28,318 nucleotides of DNA from Bordetella parapertussis (GCA_943331855.1 CALQNE010000018.1:1-28318), one strand, 5' to 3'; positions 8,301 to 16,779 are shown, numbered from the stretch's first letter. Translations and numbers: made by a program. Notes: generated from the letters alone by a model not told the origin.

Positions 8301-9188
8301 CTAGCAACGCGCGATCAAGATATTGCGAGTGTTTTGTCGCAAGAGGATATTGTTGACTGGAGTTTTGGTACTTTGCCTGAGCTGCTTGAAATTCGTCGAA
8401 AGAATCAAACGGTCGTTGGGTATCCCGCGCTAGTGGACCGTGGCGCAAATTGTGCCCTGGATGTGTTTGATGACCCGCAAACGGCGAAACAGGCACATCA
8501 ACAAGGCTTGCAACGCCTGTTCAAAATAGCCTTGCGTGAGCAAGTTAAGTTTCTAGAAAAAAATCTCCACGACCTCACTAAATTGGGCATGCTGTATCTG
8601 ACACTCGGTACACAAGAGCAGTTGCGTGATCAGATTATTGATTGCGCGATTGAACGCGCCTGTTTGCCAGAGCCTTGGCCGCTAGACGCGCAGGCGTTTG
8701 AATTACGCCGCCAAGAAGGTAAATTGAAAATTGGGCTACTTGCTCAAGAAGTCGCGCGAACAGCGGCAACGATTCTTGAGCAATGGAGCGCCGCGATGCG
8801 CAAACTGCCGCAGGCAAAAACCAGTGTGGCTGCGCATCAAGATATCCAATCTCAATTGGCACAATTGGTGTCAGCGAAATTTATTGCGCAGACGCCTGAC
8901 TCGCAGCTTGGTCACTTTCCGCGTTACCTGAAAGCAGTGATTGCTCGAATCGATAAGCTACGGACAGACCCCGCACGTGACGCCCGTTTGATGACTGAGA
9001 TGGCGCCGTTGCTTGCGCAGTATGCACGGGCGCGCAGTGCCTTAAAAGGTGCGCCTGATCAGGGGCTTGATGAGTTTCGTTGGTTGCTCGAAGAGCTGCG
9101 GGTGGCTTTGTTTGCACAAGAGTTGCGCACGCCGATGCCGGTGTCGGTCAAGCGCCTGCAAAAGGCGTTTGACTCAATGCAGCGCTAG
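5319..9188 (+). CDS. hrpA: ATP-dependent RNA helicase HrpA (DEAH box)
   Basis: HrpA is a DEAH/RHA helicase; in E. coli it is linked to mRNA processing and rescue of stalled ribosomes. The 1289-residue product matches the E. coli length (about 1300). Helicase motifs are clear: Walker A GETGSGKTT with K64, DEAH at 155-158, SAT at 187-189, ILVFLPGE, NVAETSLTVPG, and motif VI QRAGRCGR at 379-386. Behind them come the winged-helix/HA2 and OB-like regions. The long C-terminal extension (DUF3418-like) marks HrpA as opposed to the shorter HrpB. I chose ATG 5319 (MSQSKPD) because the TATAAT at 5289 would place earlier in-frame GTG codons (5268, 5301) upstream of, or at, the transcript start. The ribosome binding site is weak (GGATCCG). 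Confidence 0.95.
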   Translation: MSQSKPDAGITPRITPESVVISPRQPPQIVYPEDLPVSARREEIARAIVAHQVVIVSGETGSGKTTQLPKICLELGRGLKQMIGHTQPRRLAASSVARRIADELKTPLGDWVGYQVRFQDRSSAQTAIKLMTDGILLAESQRDPLLRRYDTIIIDEAHERSLNIDFLLGYLRQLLPRRPNLKLIITSATIDASRFAKHFADAQGRPAPVIEVSGRLYPVDIRYRPIGDPDPEVGGANPSPSTVQTERGLARDEERELINAMVESVDECARVGAGDILVFLPGEREIREASEALRKHHPPGTQVLPLYARLSQSEQEEIFAPRTNARRIILATNVAETSLTVPGIRFVIDTGLARVKRYSWRNKVEQLRIEPISQASANQRAGRCGRLGPGVCIRLYDEKDFKERAAFTDPEILRSSLAGVILRMKALRLVEIEEFPFVDPPSGRAIADGYHLLQELGAIDAESSGVSDLTATGQALAKLPVDPRIGRMILAAREQNCLTEMLIIAAALSVQDPRDRPMQAREAAELAHAKFADDKSEFISYIKLWRWYHEQVEHKASQRKLVAQLRQQFLSPVRLREWHDIHRQLLALAGEQGWRLNPSEATYEQLHLALMSGLLGNLGLQSDEAGHFMGARELRFWIHPGSRLIKKAGKWIMAAELVDTSKVYARCIAKIDPLWVEKVAKHLIKRSWSDIRWEKKLGQVVANEKGTLYGLTVYSGRRVHYGPIAPAEARTIFILQALVTSDIDSSLPFISHNRKLIAQIEHLEHQARRPDILVDDGLIQAFYDRLLPNDINQLATLEYWVKGLPKEQAQALFLTREALMRHEAAGVTTDVFPKFLEWQGTRLALDYHFEPGSPRDGITLAVPLYFLNQVEADRCEWLVPGMLKEKVQMLLKSLPQKIRRHCVPLPEYAAGFYERWFEQLASPACSLIEAIIQDMWLQLKLRPLLTDFKSETLPAHLFMSFKVIDEHGRMLGAGRNLAQLKAEFGKQAQATFQQLATRDQDIASVLSQEDIVDWSFGTLPELLEIRRKNQTVVGYPALVDRGANCALDVFDDPQTAKQAHQQGLQRLFKIALREQVKFLEKNLHDLTKLGMLYLTLGTQEQLRDQIIDCAIERACLPEPWPLDAQAFELRRQEGKLKIGLLAQEVARTAATILEQWSAAMRKLPQAKTSVAAHQDIQSQLAQLVSAKFIAQTPDSQLGHFPRYLKAVIARIDKLRTDPARDARLMTEMAPLLAQYARARSALKGAPDQGLDEFRWLLEELRVALFAQELRTPMPVSVKRLQKAFDSMQR

Positions 9189-9350
9189 CCAATAGTTGCT
9201 TGACAGATAAATTACTACTGTAATTCGCCTAAATTTCGTACTTTTGTACAGGTTTTGAGGTGCTAAAAGTCTTGAATGAGCAAGGAGTTTGGGCTCCAGA
9301 GGCCTAAAAAGCGCTATTTCATGGGCTTTTCCTGTCTAAATGGATGCAAT

Positions 9351-9373
9351 TGCGGCCTATGCCCGCATTCTTT
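9351..9373 (+). terminator. Possible weak intrinsic terminator after hrpA
   Basis: TGCGG and CCGCA form a five-base-pair stem with a seven-base loop, followed by TTCTTT. The stem is short and lies 160 bases beyond the hrpA stop, so termination here is tentative. It sits just ahead of the dnaE promoter, where a boundary would make sense. The rest of the 9189-9414 gap holds an isolated TTGACA (9200-9205) without a good -10, and the small inverted repeat GTAC-TTTT-GTAC (9238-9249). Confidence 0.3.
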
Positions 9374-9378
9374 AAAAA

Positions 9379-9408
9379 TGGTCAGGCAGACAGTGGAATG
9401 GGTACAAT
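9379..9408 (+). promoter_or_regulatory. Putative dnaE promoter abutting the start codon
   Basis: TGGTCA (9379-9384, 4 of 6 to TTGACA) and TACAAT (9403-9408, 5 of 6 to TATAAT) are separated by 18 bases. The -10 ends six bases before the dnaE ATG, so transcription would begin at or within a base or two of the A of ATG. There is no Shine-Dalgarno sequence in the ten bases before ATG, consistent with leaderless translation. Confidence 0.55.
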
Positions 9409-9414
9409 CCTGCT

Positions 9415-12400
9415 ATGGATAAAGCAGTTCAGCCGTTACCTTTTGTACATTTGCGCGTTCACTCTGAATTTTCGGTGGTGGATGGCATTTTGCGCATATC
9501 AGACCTGATCGAGCGCTCTGTGGCACAAGGGCAGCCAGCGGTGGCCCTGACTGACCTCTCAAATGTGTTTGGTTTGATCAAGTTTTACAAAGCCGCGCGT
9601 GCCGCCGGCGTCAAACCGATTGTGGGCTGCGACGTTTGGCTGACCAACGACGAAGACCGAGACAAACCCTACCGAATCCTACTTTTGGTGGCCAATAAGG
9701 CTGGCTATTTAACGCTTTGCGAATTGTTAACGCAAGCCTGGCTGACTAACGCGCACCGCGGTCGCGCTGAGATGCGCCGCGAATGGCTGGCAACCGCGCA
9801 GGGGTTGATTGTGCTGTCAGGTGCCCGGGCGGGCGATGTGGGTCAGGCGCTGATGGCCGGTAACCGCGAGGCTGCGGTTGCTTACGCCCGTCAATGGAAA
9901 CTCGCGTTTCCTGATTCGTATTATCTTGAGTTGCAGCGTACCGAAGCCGAAGCCGATCAGTCTTACACGCAGGCTGCGTTATCGATCGCGTCTGAATTGG
10001 GGCTGCCAGTTGTGGCCACCCACCCGGTACAGTTTCTCGATCGCTCAGATTTTCGAGCACACGAAGCCCGTGTCTGCATTTCTGAGGGTCAAATTCTTAC
10101 GAACCCGCGGCGCCCGCACAATTTTACCGAAGACCAATATCTTCTAGACTCTAACGAAATGGCCCGCCGCTTTGCCGACGTGCCTTCGGCGTTGGCGAAC
10201 TCGGCGGCGATTGCTCAGCGCTGCAATTTAACGCTTGAGCTTGGCCAACCGCAGTTACCTGATTTTCCGACTCCTGAAGGCGTGACGCTCGATGACTATC
10301 TGATCGAGTTGTCTGAGATCGGTCTTCAAAAGCGGCTGTTGCAGTTGTTTCCAGAGTCAACTGAACGCGCCAATGCACAAGCCCAATATTCAGATCGATT
10401 AAAGCTCGAGTGCGAAACCATCATTAAGATGGGATTCCCAGGTTACTTTTTGATCGTCCAGGATTTTATCAATTGGGGCAAAAGTAACGGCGTACCGGTT
10501 GGGCCAGGTCGTGGTTCTGGGGCCGGTTCTCTTGTCGCGTACGCGCTTGGGATCACTGACCTTGACCCGCTTCGCTACGATTTGCTATTTGAGCGCTTTC
10601 TAAATCCTGAGCGGGTATCGATGCCCGACTTCGATATTGATTTTTGCCAGGATAATCGCGAGCGCGTCATTGAGTATGTCAAGACCAAGTATGGTCGCGC
10701 TGCCGTCAGCCAGATCGCCACCTTTGGAACGCTGGGTGCCAAGGCGGTTGTGCGCGATGCCGGCCGGGTGCTTGATATGCCTTACATGATGTGCGATGGC
10801 CTTTCAAAATTAATCCCTCACAATCCTGCTGACCCCTGGACCCTCGATCGTGCCCTGAAGGATGAGCCCGTTTTCAAAGAACGGTATGAAAAAGAGGAAG
10901 AGGTTCGTGCCTTGATTGATTTGGCGCGCCCTCTTGAAGGCCTCACGCGCAACGTCGGTATGCACGCGGGTGGCGTCTTGATCGCACCGGGCAAGCTGAC
11001 TGATTTTTGCCCGCTGTATTGTCAACCAGGCCATGAAGGCAGTGCAGTTTCGCAGTTTGATAAAGACGATGTCGAAGCCGTGGGTTTGGTGAAATTCGAC
11101 TTTTTGGGTTTGCGCAATCTCACCATCCTGGATTGGGCCGTGCGTTTCGTACGCAAATTTAACGCTGACTTACATGATTTTGACATCATGGCCGTGCCGC
11201 TTGATGATCCTGCCACATACCAAATCCTATGTAACGCAAATACCACTGCTGTTTTTCAGCTTGAATCCAGAGTCATGAAAGAGCTGCTGAAAAAGCTGCG
11301 TCCAAATACCTTTGAAGACATCATTGCGGTTTTGGCGCTCTTTCGCCCGGGACCGCTCGAATCTGGCATGGTCGACGACTTTGTCAATCGTAAACATGGC
11401 CGTGCGACGGTAGATTATTTTCATCCAGACCTTGAACCGACCCTTAAAAGCACCTACGGCGTTATCGTCTACCAAGAGCAAGTGATGTTGATCTCGCAGA
11501 TCATCGGAGGCTACTCGCTGGGCGGAGCCGATCTGTTGCGTCGTGCGATGGGAAAGAAAAAGCCTGAAGAAATGGCTGCGCATCGCGAGTTATTCGAACA
11601 GGGGGCTCTTAAAAAAGGCTATGACCCTAAAGTAGCGGTCAAACTTTTTGATTTGATGGAATTGTTTGCCGGCTACGGGTTTAACAAATCGCATTCGGCA
11701 GCGTATGCCTTGATTGCGTATCAGACCGCGTGGCTTAAAGCGCACCATCCCGCTGAATTTTTAGCCGCTACCTTATCGTCTGATATGGACGACACCGATA
11801 AGGTGCAAATCTTCTGGCGTGACTGCTTGGCCAATGGTATTACTGTGTTGCCTCCAGATGTAAACGCGTCAGGTTATCGTTTTGAGCCGGTGGCCGACGC
11901 TAAAACACAAGAGGGGTTACCACCGCGCACGATTCGTTATGGCATGGGCGCAGTGAAAGGAACCGGGCAGGGCGCAGTTGAGGAAATCATTCGTGCCCGA
12001 CAAGAGGGCCCGTTTGCCAGTCTGTTCGACTTTTGCCGCCGCATTGATCGTCGCGCTGTTAATAAACGCAGTATTGAGGCGCTGATTCGTGTGGGCGCCT
12101 TTGATTCGATCGAGCCCAATCGTGGGGCGCTGGTTGCCTCTCTGGCGATGGCGCTTGAGGCGGCTGAGCAGCGCGATCGTAGCGCCAATCAGGTTTCGCT
12201 CTTTGGAGATGATAGCCACGAGGTCGTTGCCGTTGAGCTAGCCTCGACTGCGCCCTGGAATCTTCACACGCGCTTAACCGAAGAAAAAGCAGCGCTCGGG
12301 TATTTTTTTAGTGGCCACTTATTTGATGTTTGGCGTGATGAAGTGCGCTTGTTTGCGCCTAAAGCTCTGGCGCGACTTGAACCCTTGCGCGATTCTCAGT

Positions 12401-12900
12401 GGATTGCAGGGGTCATCAGCGGGCTGCGCTCGATGATGACGTCCAAAGGAAAACTGCAATTCATGACGATCGATGATGGGTCAGCACAAGTCGAGGTCAC
12501 CATCTATTCTGAAATCTATGAACAGCATCGCAATCGCTTGCGCGAAGATCAGCTTGTGATCTTGCAAGTCAAGGTCACTAACAATGAACACTCAAAAGGT
12601 GCCCGAGTAGTTGCCGAGAATATCTATGACTTGCAGCTCGCACGTGAAGCGCGTGCAAAAGCGCTGCGTATTCGGCTCAACGGCAATGCAGACGCAATAT
12701 TGCTTAAAAAAATGCTCGATCCCTTTCGAGCAAATACAAGTAGTTCAGCGCGCGGCACCCCGGTTGAGATCCTCTACGAAAATAACAATTTGGCGTGTGT
12801 ACTCAGACTTGACGATTCCTGGCGCGTGCGCTTGTCGGACACGTTGGTCGAGCAGCTCACGACCTGGACGTCCTCGAGCGACGTTGAGGTCGCGTACTGA
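9415..12900 (+). CDS. dnaE: DNA polymerase III alpha subunit
   Basis: This is the replicative polymerase catalytic subunit. The 1161 residues match the proteobacterial DnaE length. The N-terminal PHP domain opens FVHLRVHSEFSVVDG. The palm carries GPGRGSGAGSLVAYALG and MPDFDIDF, with D405 and D407 equivalent to E. coli D401 and D403, and KFDFLGL with D562 equivalent to E. coli D555. The HhH/beta-binding region and an OB domain (WIAGVISGLRSMMTSKGK) follow, then a C-terminal tau-binding region. The start MDKAVQPLPF lies directly behind the -10 element. The stop TGA shares its A with the next gene's ATG, so a glycosyltransferase gene is translationally linked to the polymerase gene. Confidence 0.97.
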   Translation: MDKAVQPLPFVHLRVHSEFSVVDGILRISDLIERSVAQGQPAVALTDLSNVFGLIKFYKAARAAGVKPIVGCDVWLTNDEDRDKPYRILLLVANKAGYLTLCELLTQAWLTNAHRGRAEMRREWLATAQGLIVLSGARAGDVGQALMAGNREAAVAYARQWKLAFPDSYYLELQRTEAEADQSYTQAALSIASELGLPVVATHPVQFLDRSDFRAHEARVCISEGQILTNPRRPHNFTEDQYLLDSNEMARRFADVPSALANSAAIAQRCNLTLELGQPQLPDFPTPEGVTLDDYLIELSEIGLQKRLLQLFPESTERANAQAQYSDRLKLECETIIKMGFPGYFLIVQDFINWGKSNGVPVGPGRGSGAGSLVAYALGITDLDPLRYDLLFERFLNPERVSMPDFDIDFCQDNRERVIEYVKTKYGRAAVSQIATFGTLGAKAVVRDAGRVLDMPYMMCDGLSKLIPHNPADPWTLDRALKDEPVFKERYEKEEEVRALIDLARPLEGLTRNVGMHAGGVLIAPGKLTDFCPLYCQPGHEGSAVSQFDKDDVEAVGLVKFDFLGLRNLTILDWAVRFVRKFNADLHDFDIMAVPLDDPATYQILCNANTTAVFQLESRVMKELLKKLRPNTFEDIIAVLALFRPGPLESGMVDDFVNRKHGRATVDYFHPDLEPTLKSTYGVIVYQEQVMLISQIIGGYSLGGADLLRRAMGKKKPEEMAAHRELFEQGALKKGYDPKVAVKLFDLMELFAGYGFNKSHSAAYALIAYQTAWLKAHHPAEFLAATLSSDMDDTDKVQIFWRDCLANGITVLPPDVNASGYRFEPVADAKTQEGLPPRTIRYGMGAVKGTGQGAVEEIIRARQEGPFASLFDFCRRIDRRAVNKRSIEALIRVGAFDSIEPNRGALVASLAMALEAAEQRDRSANQVSLFGDDSHEVVAVELASTAPWNLHTRLTEEKAALGYFFSGHLFDVWRDEVRLFAPKALARLEPLRDSQWIAGVISGLRSMMTSKGKLQFMTIDDGSAQVEVTIYSEIYEQHRNRLREDQLVILQVKVTNNEHSKGARVVAENIYDLQLAREARAKALRIRLNGNADAILLKKMLDPFRANTSSSARGTPVEILYENNNLACVLRLDDSWRVRLSDTLVEQLTTWTSSSDVEVAY

Positions 12901-14060
12901 TGCTCAGCGCGCGGCCCTTGCGAATTATCCACTCAGAAGCTGCAACAAGTTTTGGTGGGCAAGAACACCGTATCTTCAAAGAAATGATGGCGATGCGCGA
13001 ACGCGGCCATTACCTTGAAGCGATTTGCCAGCCTGACGCTGAGCTAACCGAACGCTTGCGTGAGGAGGGCTTTGTTGTTCATACCCTGTTCATGGATGGC
13101 TTGGTCAATATTGTGCGGGGCGTGATTGCAATCAAAAATATCTTGAATAAAGGTGGGTTCGATGTATTGAATACACACAGCCGTCAAGATACCCTGATCG
13201 CAGCGGCGGCTGGACGTTTGGCAAAAGTACCTTTGGTTGTTCGGACGCGACATCTTGCCAGTCCGGTGACTTCATTATTGACCTACACGTGGCTGCCCCA
13301 TCGGGTCACGACCGTGAGCCATTACGTTCGTCGTCAGTTAATCGGCCGAGGGGTTCCAGGCGAGCATGTCGAGGCGATTTATACCCCGGTCGTTTTAACT
13401 GCGCCCGTTACCCACTCAACGCTTCGAGCCGAACTCAACCTATCCGATGATGACGTGTTGGTGGGCTGTGTTGCAGTATTGCGACCCAATAAAGGACACC
13501 TTGAGCTTATCAATGCAATGCTGCCTTTATTACGAACCCGGCCAAGACTGCATTTGGTCATTGCTGGAAGTGGGTCACCGGTTTTTGAGCAGCTACAAGC
13601 ACATATTATGCATAGCGGTTTAAGCGAACGCATCCATTTACTGGGTAACCGGCGCGACGTTCCCAACGTGTTGGCGGGTCTCGATATTTTTTGTTTGGCC
13701 ACCCGTCAAGAGGCGATGGGTACCGCTTTCATTGAGGCGGCAGCCAGCGGTTTGCCTGTGATTGGGACTGACGTGGGCGGTGTAAGCGAAATGATGCGCC
13801 CCGGCATTACTGGCTTGCTCGTGCCACTGGATGATGGACAGGCTTTGCAAAATGCCTTGGTACAGTTAATCGATACCCCTGCGCTCAGACAAAAAATGGG
13901 ACAAGCGGGATATGAACGGATCCATACTGAAGGTATTTTTAATACTCAAACGCTGGCAATACGCACTGAGCGTATCTATGACCGTTGGCTAGATGAATTA
14001 AATCCTTCGATAAAATCCAGAACTGCGATTCAAGATGAAAAAACAGTCGATAGAAGCTGA
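12900..14060 (+). CDS. GT4 glycosyltransferase (LOS core type)
   Basis: This 386-residue retaining glycosyltransferase has the GT-B fold plan. The N-terminal acceptor domain opens with RIIHSEAATSFGGQEHR, containing the glycine-rich loop of the family. The C-terminal donor domain has VAVLRPNKGH, HLVIAGSGSP and an EX7E signature at E271/E279 followed by GLPVIGTDVGG. There is no signal peptide, so it acts on the cytoplasmic face. It begins at an ATG overlapping the dnaE stop (TGATG). With the following deacetylase and sugar-transferase genes it looks like LOS core synthesis; the sugar and acceptor cannot be read from sequence. The last 20 residues are hydrophilic and Lys/Asp-rich. Confidence 0.85.
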   Translation: MLSARPLRIIHSEAATSFGGQEHRIFKEMMAMRERGHYLEAICQPDAELTERLREEGFVVHTLFMDGLVNIVRGVIAIKNILNKGGFDVLNTHSRQDTLIAAAAGRLAKVPLVVRTRHLASPVTSLLTYTWLPHRVTTVSHYVRRQLIGRGVPGEHVEAIYTPVVLTAPVTHSTLRAELNLSDDDVLVGCVAVLRPNKGHLELINAMLPLLRTRPRLHLVIAGSGSPVFEQLQAHIMHSGLSERIHLLGNRRDVPNVLAGLDIFCLATRQEAMGTAFIEAAASGLPVIGTDVGGVSEMMRPGITGLLVPLDDGQALQNALVQLIDTPALRQKMGQAGYERIHTEGIFNTQTLAIRTERIYDRWLDELNPSIKSRTAIQDEKTVDRS

Positions 14061-14066
14061 ACATTG

Positions 14067-14918
14067 ATGAAACTTGCGAAGTGTATTCCTGTGTTGATGT
14101 ATCACCACGTCTCGCCTGCTGACGGGTCGCTCACGACGACGCCCGAAAACTTTGAAAATCAGATCGCGGGCATGGCGCGTTGCGGCTATCGCGCGCTGAC
14201 GGCGGCTGAGTTTGCTGACTTCTTAGAAGGTAAACCAACGCCCGCAAAATCAGTTTTAATTACGTTTGATGATGGCTATCTTGATAACTGGGTATACGCC
14301 CATCCTATCTTGCAAAAATACTCGATGCATGCAGTGTTATTTGTCATTACTGCGCTAATGGGTGAAGGGCCAGTGCGACCGCACTCAGGTCATACCGAGG
14401 CCGTGTTGCCTGAGGCGCGAGGCCATTTAGAGTGTAAGGCTTTGATGTCAACGGGCTCTGCAGACTTAGCGATGTTACGTTGGACTGAAGTGCGGGCCAT
14501 GCAAGAGGCGGGTACTTTTGAATTTCATAGCCACACACACACGCACAACCGCTGGGACTTGACCGGTGAAGCACGTGACATCTGCCTCAAAAATCTCACG
14601 CAAGATCTAGCCGATTCACGCGTGGCACTGCTAGATAATTTGGGATCTGTCTCTGCGCATTTTTGTTGGCCACAGGGTTATTTTGATACGGATTACGTTG
14701 TTGCCGCTCAAGCGGCCGGATTTAAGTATCTTTACACCACGGTGGCGCACGGCCAAAATTTGGTTGGTTCTTCACCGGCGCATATTTATCGTATTGCCGT
14801 ACGTAATCGTGGATACCGCTGGTTGATGACGCGCACTTGGTTCGCGACGCATCCTGTTGTTGGGCCAATTTATAACAAATGGAAATTATGGAAGCGATCG
14901 CTTCGCGACAAGGCCTAG
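14067..14918 (+). CDS. Polysaccharide deacetylase (CE4 family), first copy
   Basis: The 283-residue protein opens IPVLMYHHVSP, typical of CE4 NodB-homology enzymes. It carries motif 1 TFDDGY with D68/D69 (base and metal ligand) and motif 2 HSHTH at 154-158 (metal-binding histidines). Such enzymes remove N-acetyl groups from amino sugars. No signal peptide or membrane helix is present, so a cytoplasmic, lipid-linked or core intermediate is the likely substrate. An insertion of about 45 residues between motifs 1 and 2 (PHSGHTEAVLPEARGH and onward) is absent from the second copy in this cluster. I start at ATG 14067, just six bases after the previous stop; a TTG immediately before it is less likely. 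The C-terminus is basic (KWKLWKRSLRDK), possibly membrane-associating. Confidence 0.87.
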   Translation: MKLAKCIPVLMYHHVSPADGSLTTTPENFENQIAGMARCGYRALTAAEFADFLEGKPTPAKSVLITFDDGYLDNWVYAHPILQKYSMHAVLFVITALMGEGPVRPHSGHTEAVLPEARGHLECKALMSTGSADLAMLRWTEVRAMQEAGTFEFHSHTHTHNRWDLTGEARDICLKNLTQDLADSRVALLDNLGSVSAHFCWPQGYFDTDYVVAAQAAGFKYLYTTVAHGQNLVGSSPAHIYRIAVRNRGYRWLMTRTWFATHPVVGPIYNKWKLWKRSLRDKA

Positions 14919-15679
14919 GGCTGTCGGTCATCATCATTACTAAAAACGAAGCTGCTCGGATTGCTGAGTGCTTGGCCTCGGTGCGTTTTGCCGATGAGAT
15001 CATTGTGTTAGATGGTTTTAGCATCGATGGGACTGCTGACATTGCGCGCGCGCACGGTGCGCAAGTACATCAAGTCGCTGACTGGCCCGGTTTTGGCCCA
15101 CAAAAAAATCGAGTGTTGGCGCTTGCGACCCAGCCCTGGGTGCTATCCATTGATGCCGACGAGCGCGTAACGCCTGAATTACAGGCAGAAATCATACAAA
15201 CCTTGGTGCAGCCCGAATACGATGGCTATCGAATCGCGCGTTTATCAGAATTTTGCGGTAAACAAATTCATCACAGCGGTTGGTGGCCTGATTATGTGCT
15301 GCGTTTATTTCGACGAGAGCTGAGCACGTTTGATAATGTGAATGTGCACGAGCAGGTGTTGGTAAATGGTCGCGTGGGTCACTTAAAGTCGTGGTTTTTA
15401 CATTTCCCGTTTGAAAACTTAGACGCCTTAGTCGTGAAGATGAATCGTTATTCTGGTGATGCGGCGAAGGAGATGGCGCTCGAAGGTCGACGCGTGGGTG
15501 TGTTTGGCTTGATGCGACATAGTATCTGGACGTTTATTCGTATTTATCTTCTACGTCGCGGGTTTCTTGACGGGCGCCATGGCTTTGTACTTGCAGTGAC
15601 TGCGGCTTCGGGTAGTTTTTTGCGCTATTCAAAACTCATGTTTTTGAACGAAGCAAACGAGCAAGCTAAAAAAAAATGA
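14879..15679 (+). CDS. GT2 glycosyltransferase, WaaE/KdtX type
   Basis: The protein (266 residues, or 263 from ATG 14888) opens LSVIIITKNEAARIAECL and contains a DAD metal/nucleotide motif at 92-94, marks of inverting GT2 enzymes. FADEIIVLDGFSIDGT, GFGPQKNR and the later HHSGWWPDYVLRLFRR belong to the WaaE/KdtX group, which adds a beta-linked glucose to the inner-core heptose of lipopolysaccharide. That function is inferred from family. The C-terminal third is rich in aromatic and basic residues (RRGFLDGRHGF), fitting peripheral membrane association. The start overlaps the deacetylase by 40 or 31 bases; neither ATG has a clear ribosome binding site. The 3' end is a run of nine A's leading into an ATGA overlap with the next gene. 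Confidence 0.86.
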   Translation: MEIMEAIASRQGLGLSVIIITKNEAARIAECLASVRFADEIIVLDGFSIDGTADIARAHGAQVHQVADWPGFGPQKNRVLALATQPWVLSIDADERVTPELQAEIIQTLVQPEYDGYRIARLSEFCGKQIHHSGWWPDYVLRLFRRELSTFDNVNVHEQVLVNGRVGHLKSWFLHFPFENLDALVVKMNRYSGDAAKEMALEGRRVGVFGLMRHSIWTFIRIYLLRRGFLDGRHGFVLAVTAASGSFLRYSKLMFLNEANEQAKKK

Positions 15680-16779
15680 AAATTCTGTTTACTAATTTTC
15701 ATCCGCGCAACGGCGGTGGTCATGTGACCTATGTTGTGAACTTATTGCGCGGACTTGTTGCTCAGCATCAACTTACTGTTGCCACGCCGGCCTCAAGCCG
15801 TCTGTATCGTTTGGCAAGCGAGATCTCTGGTGTGCGCGTGGTTGATATGGCCTTTACGACTCGACCGTCTTCGTGGTGGGCTGCTCGTAGAATGTTGCGT
15901 GAGTTAATCGTGAATGGGCAGTTTGATACGGTGCACGTCAACGGCTCGGCAGATCATAAGCAGGTCATGCTGGCGCTGATGGGCGTTGGTAAACGGCCTC
16001 GCGTAATTTTCACCAAGCATAACGACCATTCCCTTTCTAGTTTTGGCCACTGGTTGCGCGCGCATTTTTCGACGGATTGCGCGATCGCAGTGAGTGATCA
16101 TGTCAAGGGCTTGTTGATGCATTCACCGTACAGCCGTCGACCGGTTGTGACCGTTCGACATGGGATTGATATTGAATATTTTGCGCCTGTGAGTCAGGTT
16201 GAAAAAATACGTTTGCGGCAACAATATCTGAGCCCTGAGATTGAACAAAAAATTTTACTTGGAAGTGCAGGTGGTACAGACTACGAAAAAGGATGGCTTG
16301 ATTTAGTCACCGCAGTTTCGATATTGCCACCTGAACAGCGTGCAAGATTTCATATTATTGTGATCGGTGATGCACCCAACGAACTCAAACGTGCGCAGGT
16401 CGCCGACTGTGGGATGACAAGCCAGGTCAGTTTTCCTGGGCTGGTCGATGATGTGCGGCCTTGGTTAGCAGCGTGTGATATTGGTTATGTCTTGTCCTAC
16501 CAAGAGGCCTTGTCTTTCGCCTGTCGCGAACTGATGGCGCTTGGATTGCCCGTGCTGGTCACACGTGTGGGGGGCTTACCCGAAAACTTGACCGATGAGC
16601 ACGAAGGCTGGATCGTACCTCCGCGCAGTCCAGAGTTGATTAAAGTCATTTTGCAAAAAATACTTAGTGAGCCTCAACATTTGGCTCAGATGGGCGCGAA
16701 CGCACGCGCGCGCGCCGAACAAGAGTTTGGATTGCCTGCTTTTGTTCAAGCCACGCTTGCGGCTTATCAATTAAAATAA
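15676..16779 (+). CDS. GT4 glycosyltransferase, second copy
   Basis: The 367-residue protein begins MKILFTNFHPRNGGGHVTYV, where GGGHVTY is the acceptor-domain glycine loop. Its donor domain contains SAGGTDYEKGW, FHIIVIGDAPNE and an EX7E pair at E277/E285 (EALSFACRE) followed by GLPVLVTRVGGLPEN. These are standard retaining GT4 features. Its start overlaps the upstream stop by four bases (ATGA), and the only purine-rich stretch before it is the A-run itself. No membrane segments are seen. Position between two deacetylases and two other transferases points to the same LOS core pathway; donor sugar unknown. Confidence 0.86.
   Translation: MKILFTNFHPRNGGGHVTYVVNLLRGLVAQHQLTVATPASSRLYRLASEISGVRVVDMAFTTRPSSWWAARRMLRELIVNGQFDTVHVNGSADHKQVMLALMGVGKRPRVIFTKHNDHSLSSFGHWLRAHFSTDCAIAVSDHVKGLLMHSPYSRRPVVTVRHGIDIEYFAPVSQVEKIRLRQQYLSPEIEQKILLGSAGGTDYEKGWLDLVTAVSILPPEQRARFHIIVIGDAPNELKRAQVADCGMTSQVSFPGLVDDVRPWLAACDIGYVLSYQEALSFACRELMALGLPVLVTRVGGLPENLTDEHEGWIVPPRSPELIKVILQKILSEPQHLAQMGANARARAEQEFGLPAFVQATLAAYQLK

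Noticed and set aside
9200..9205. Exact TTGACA upstream of dnaE as its main promoter
   Set aside because: No acceptable -10 is found 16-18 bases downstream; TAATTC is at only 15 and matches poorly.
9307..9330. AAAAGC...GCTTTT hairpin after hrpA as a terminator
   Set aside because: The stem is mostly A-T with a 12-base loop and no GC-rich core, so it is unlikely to terminate transcription.
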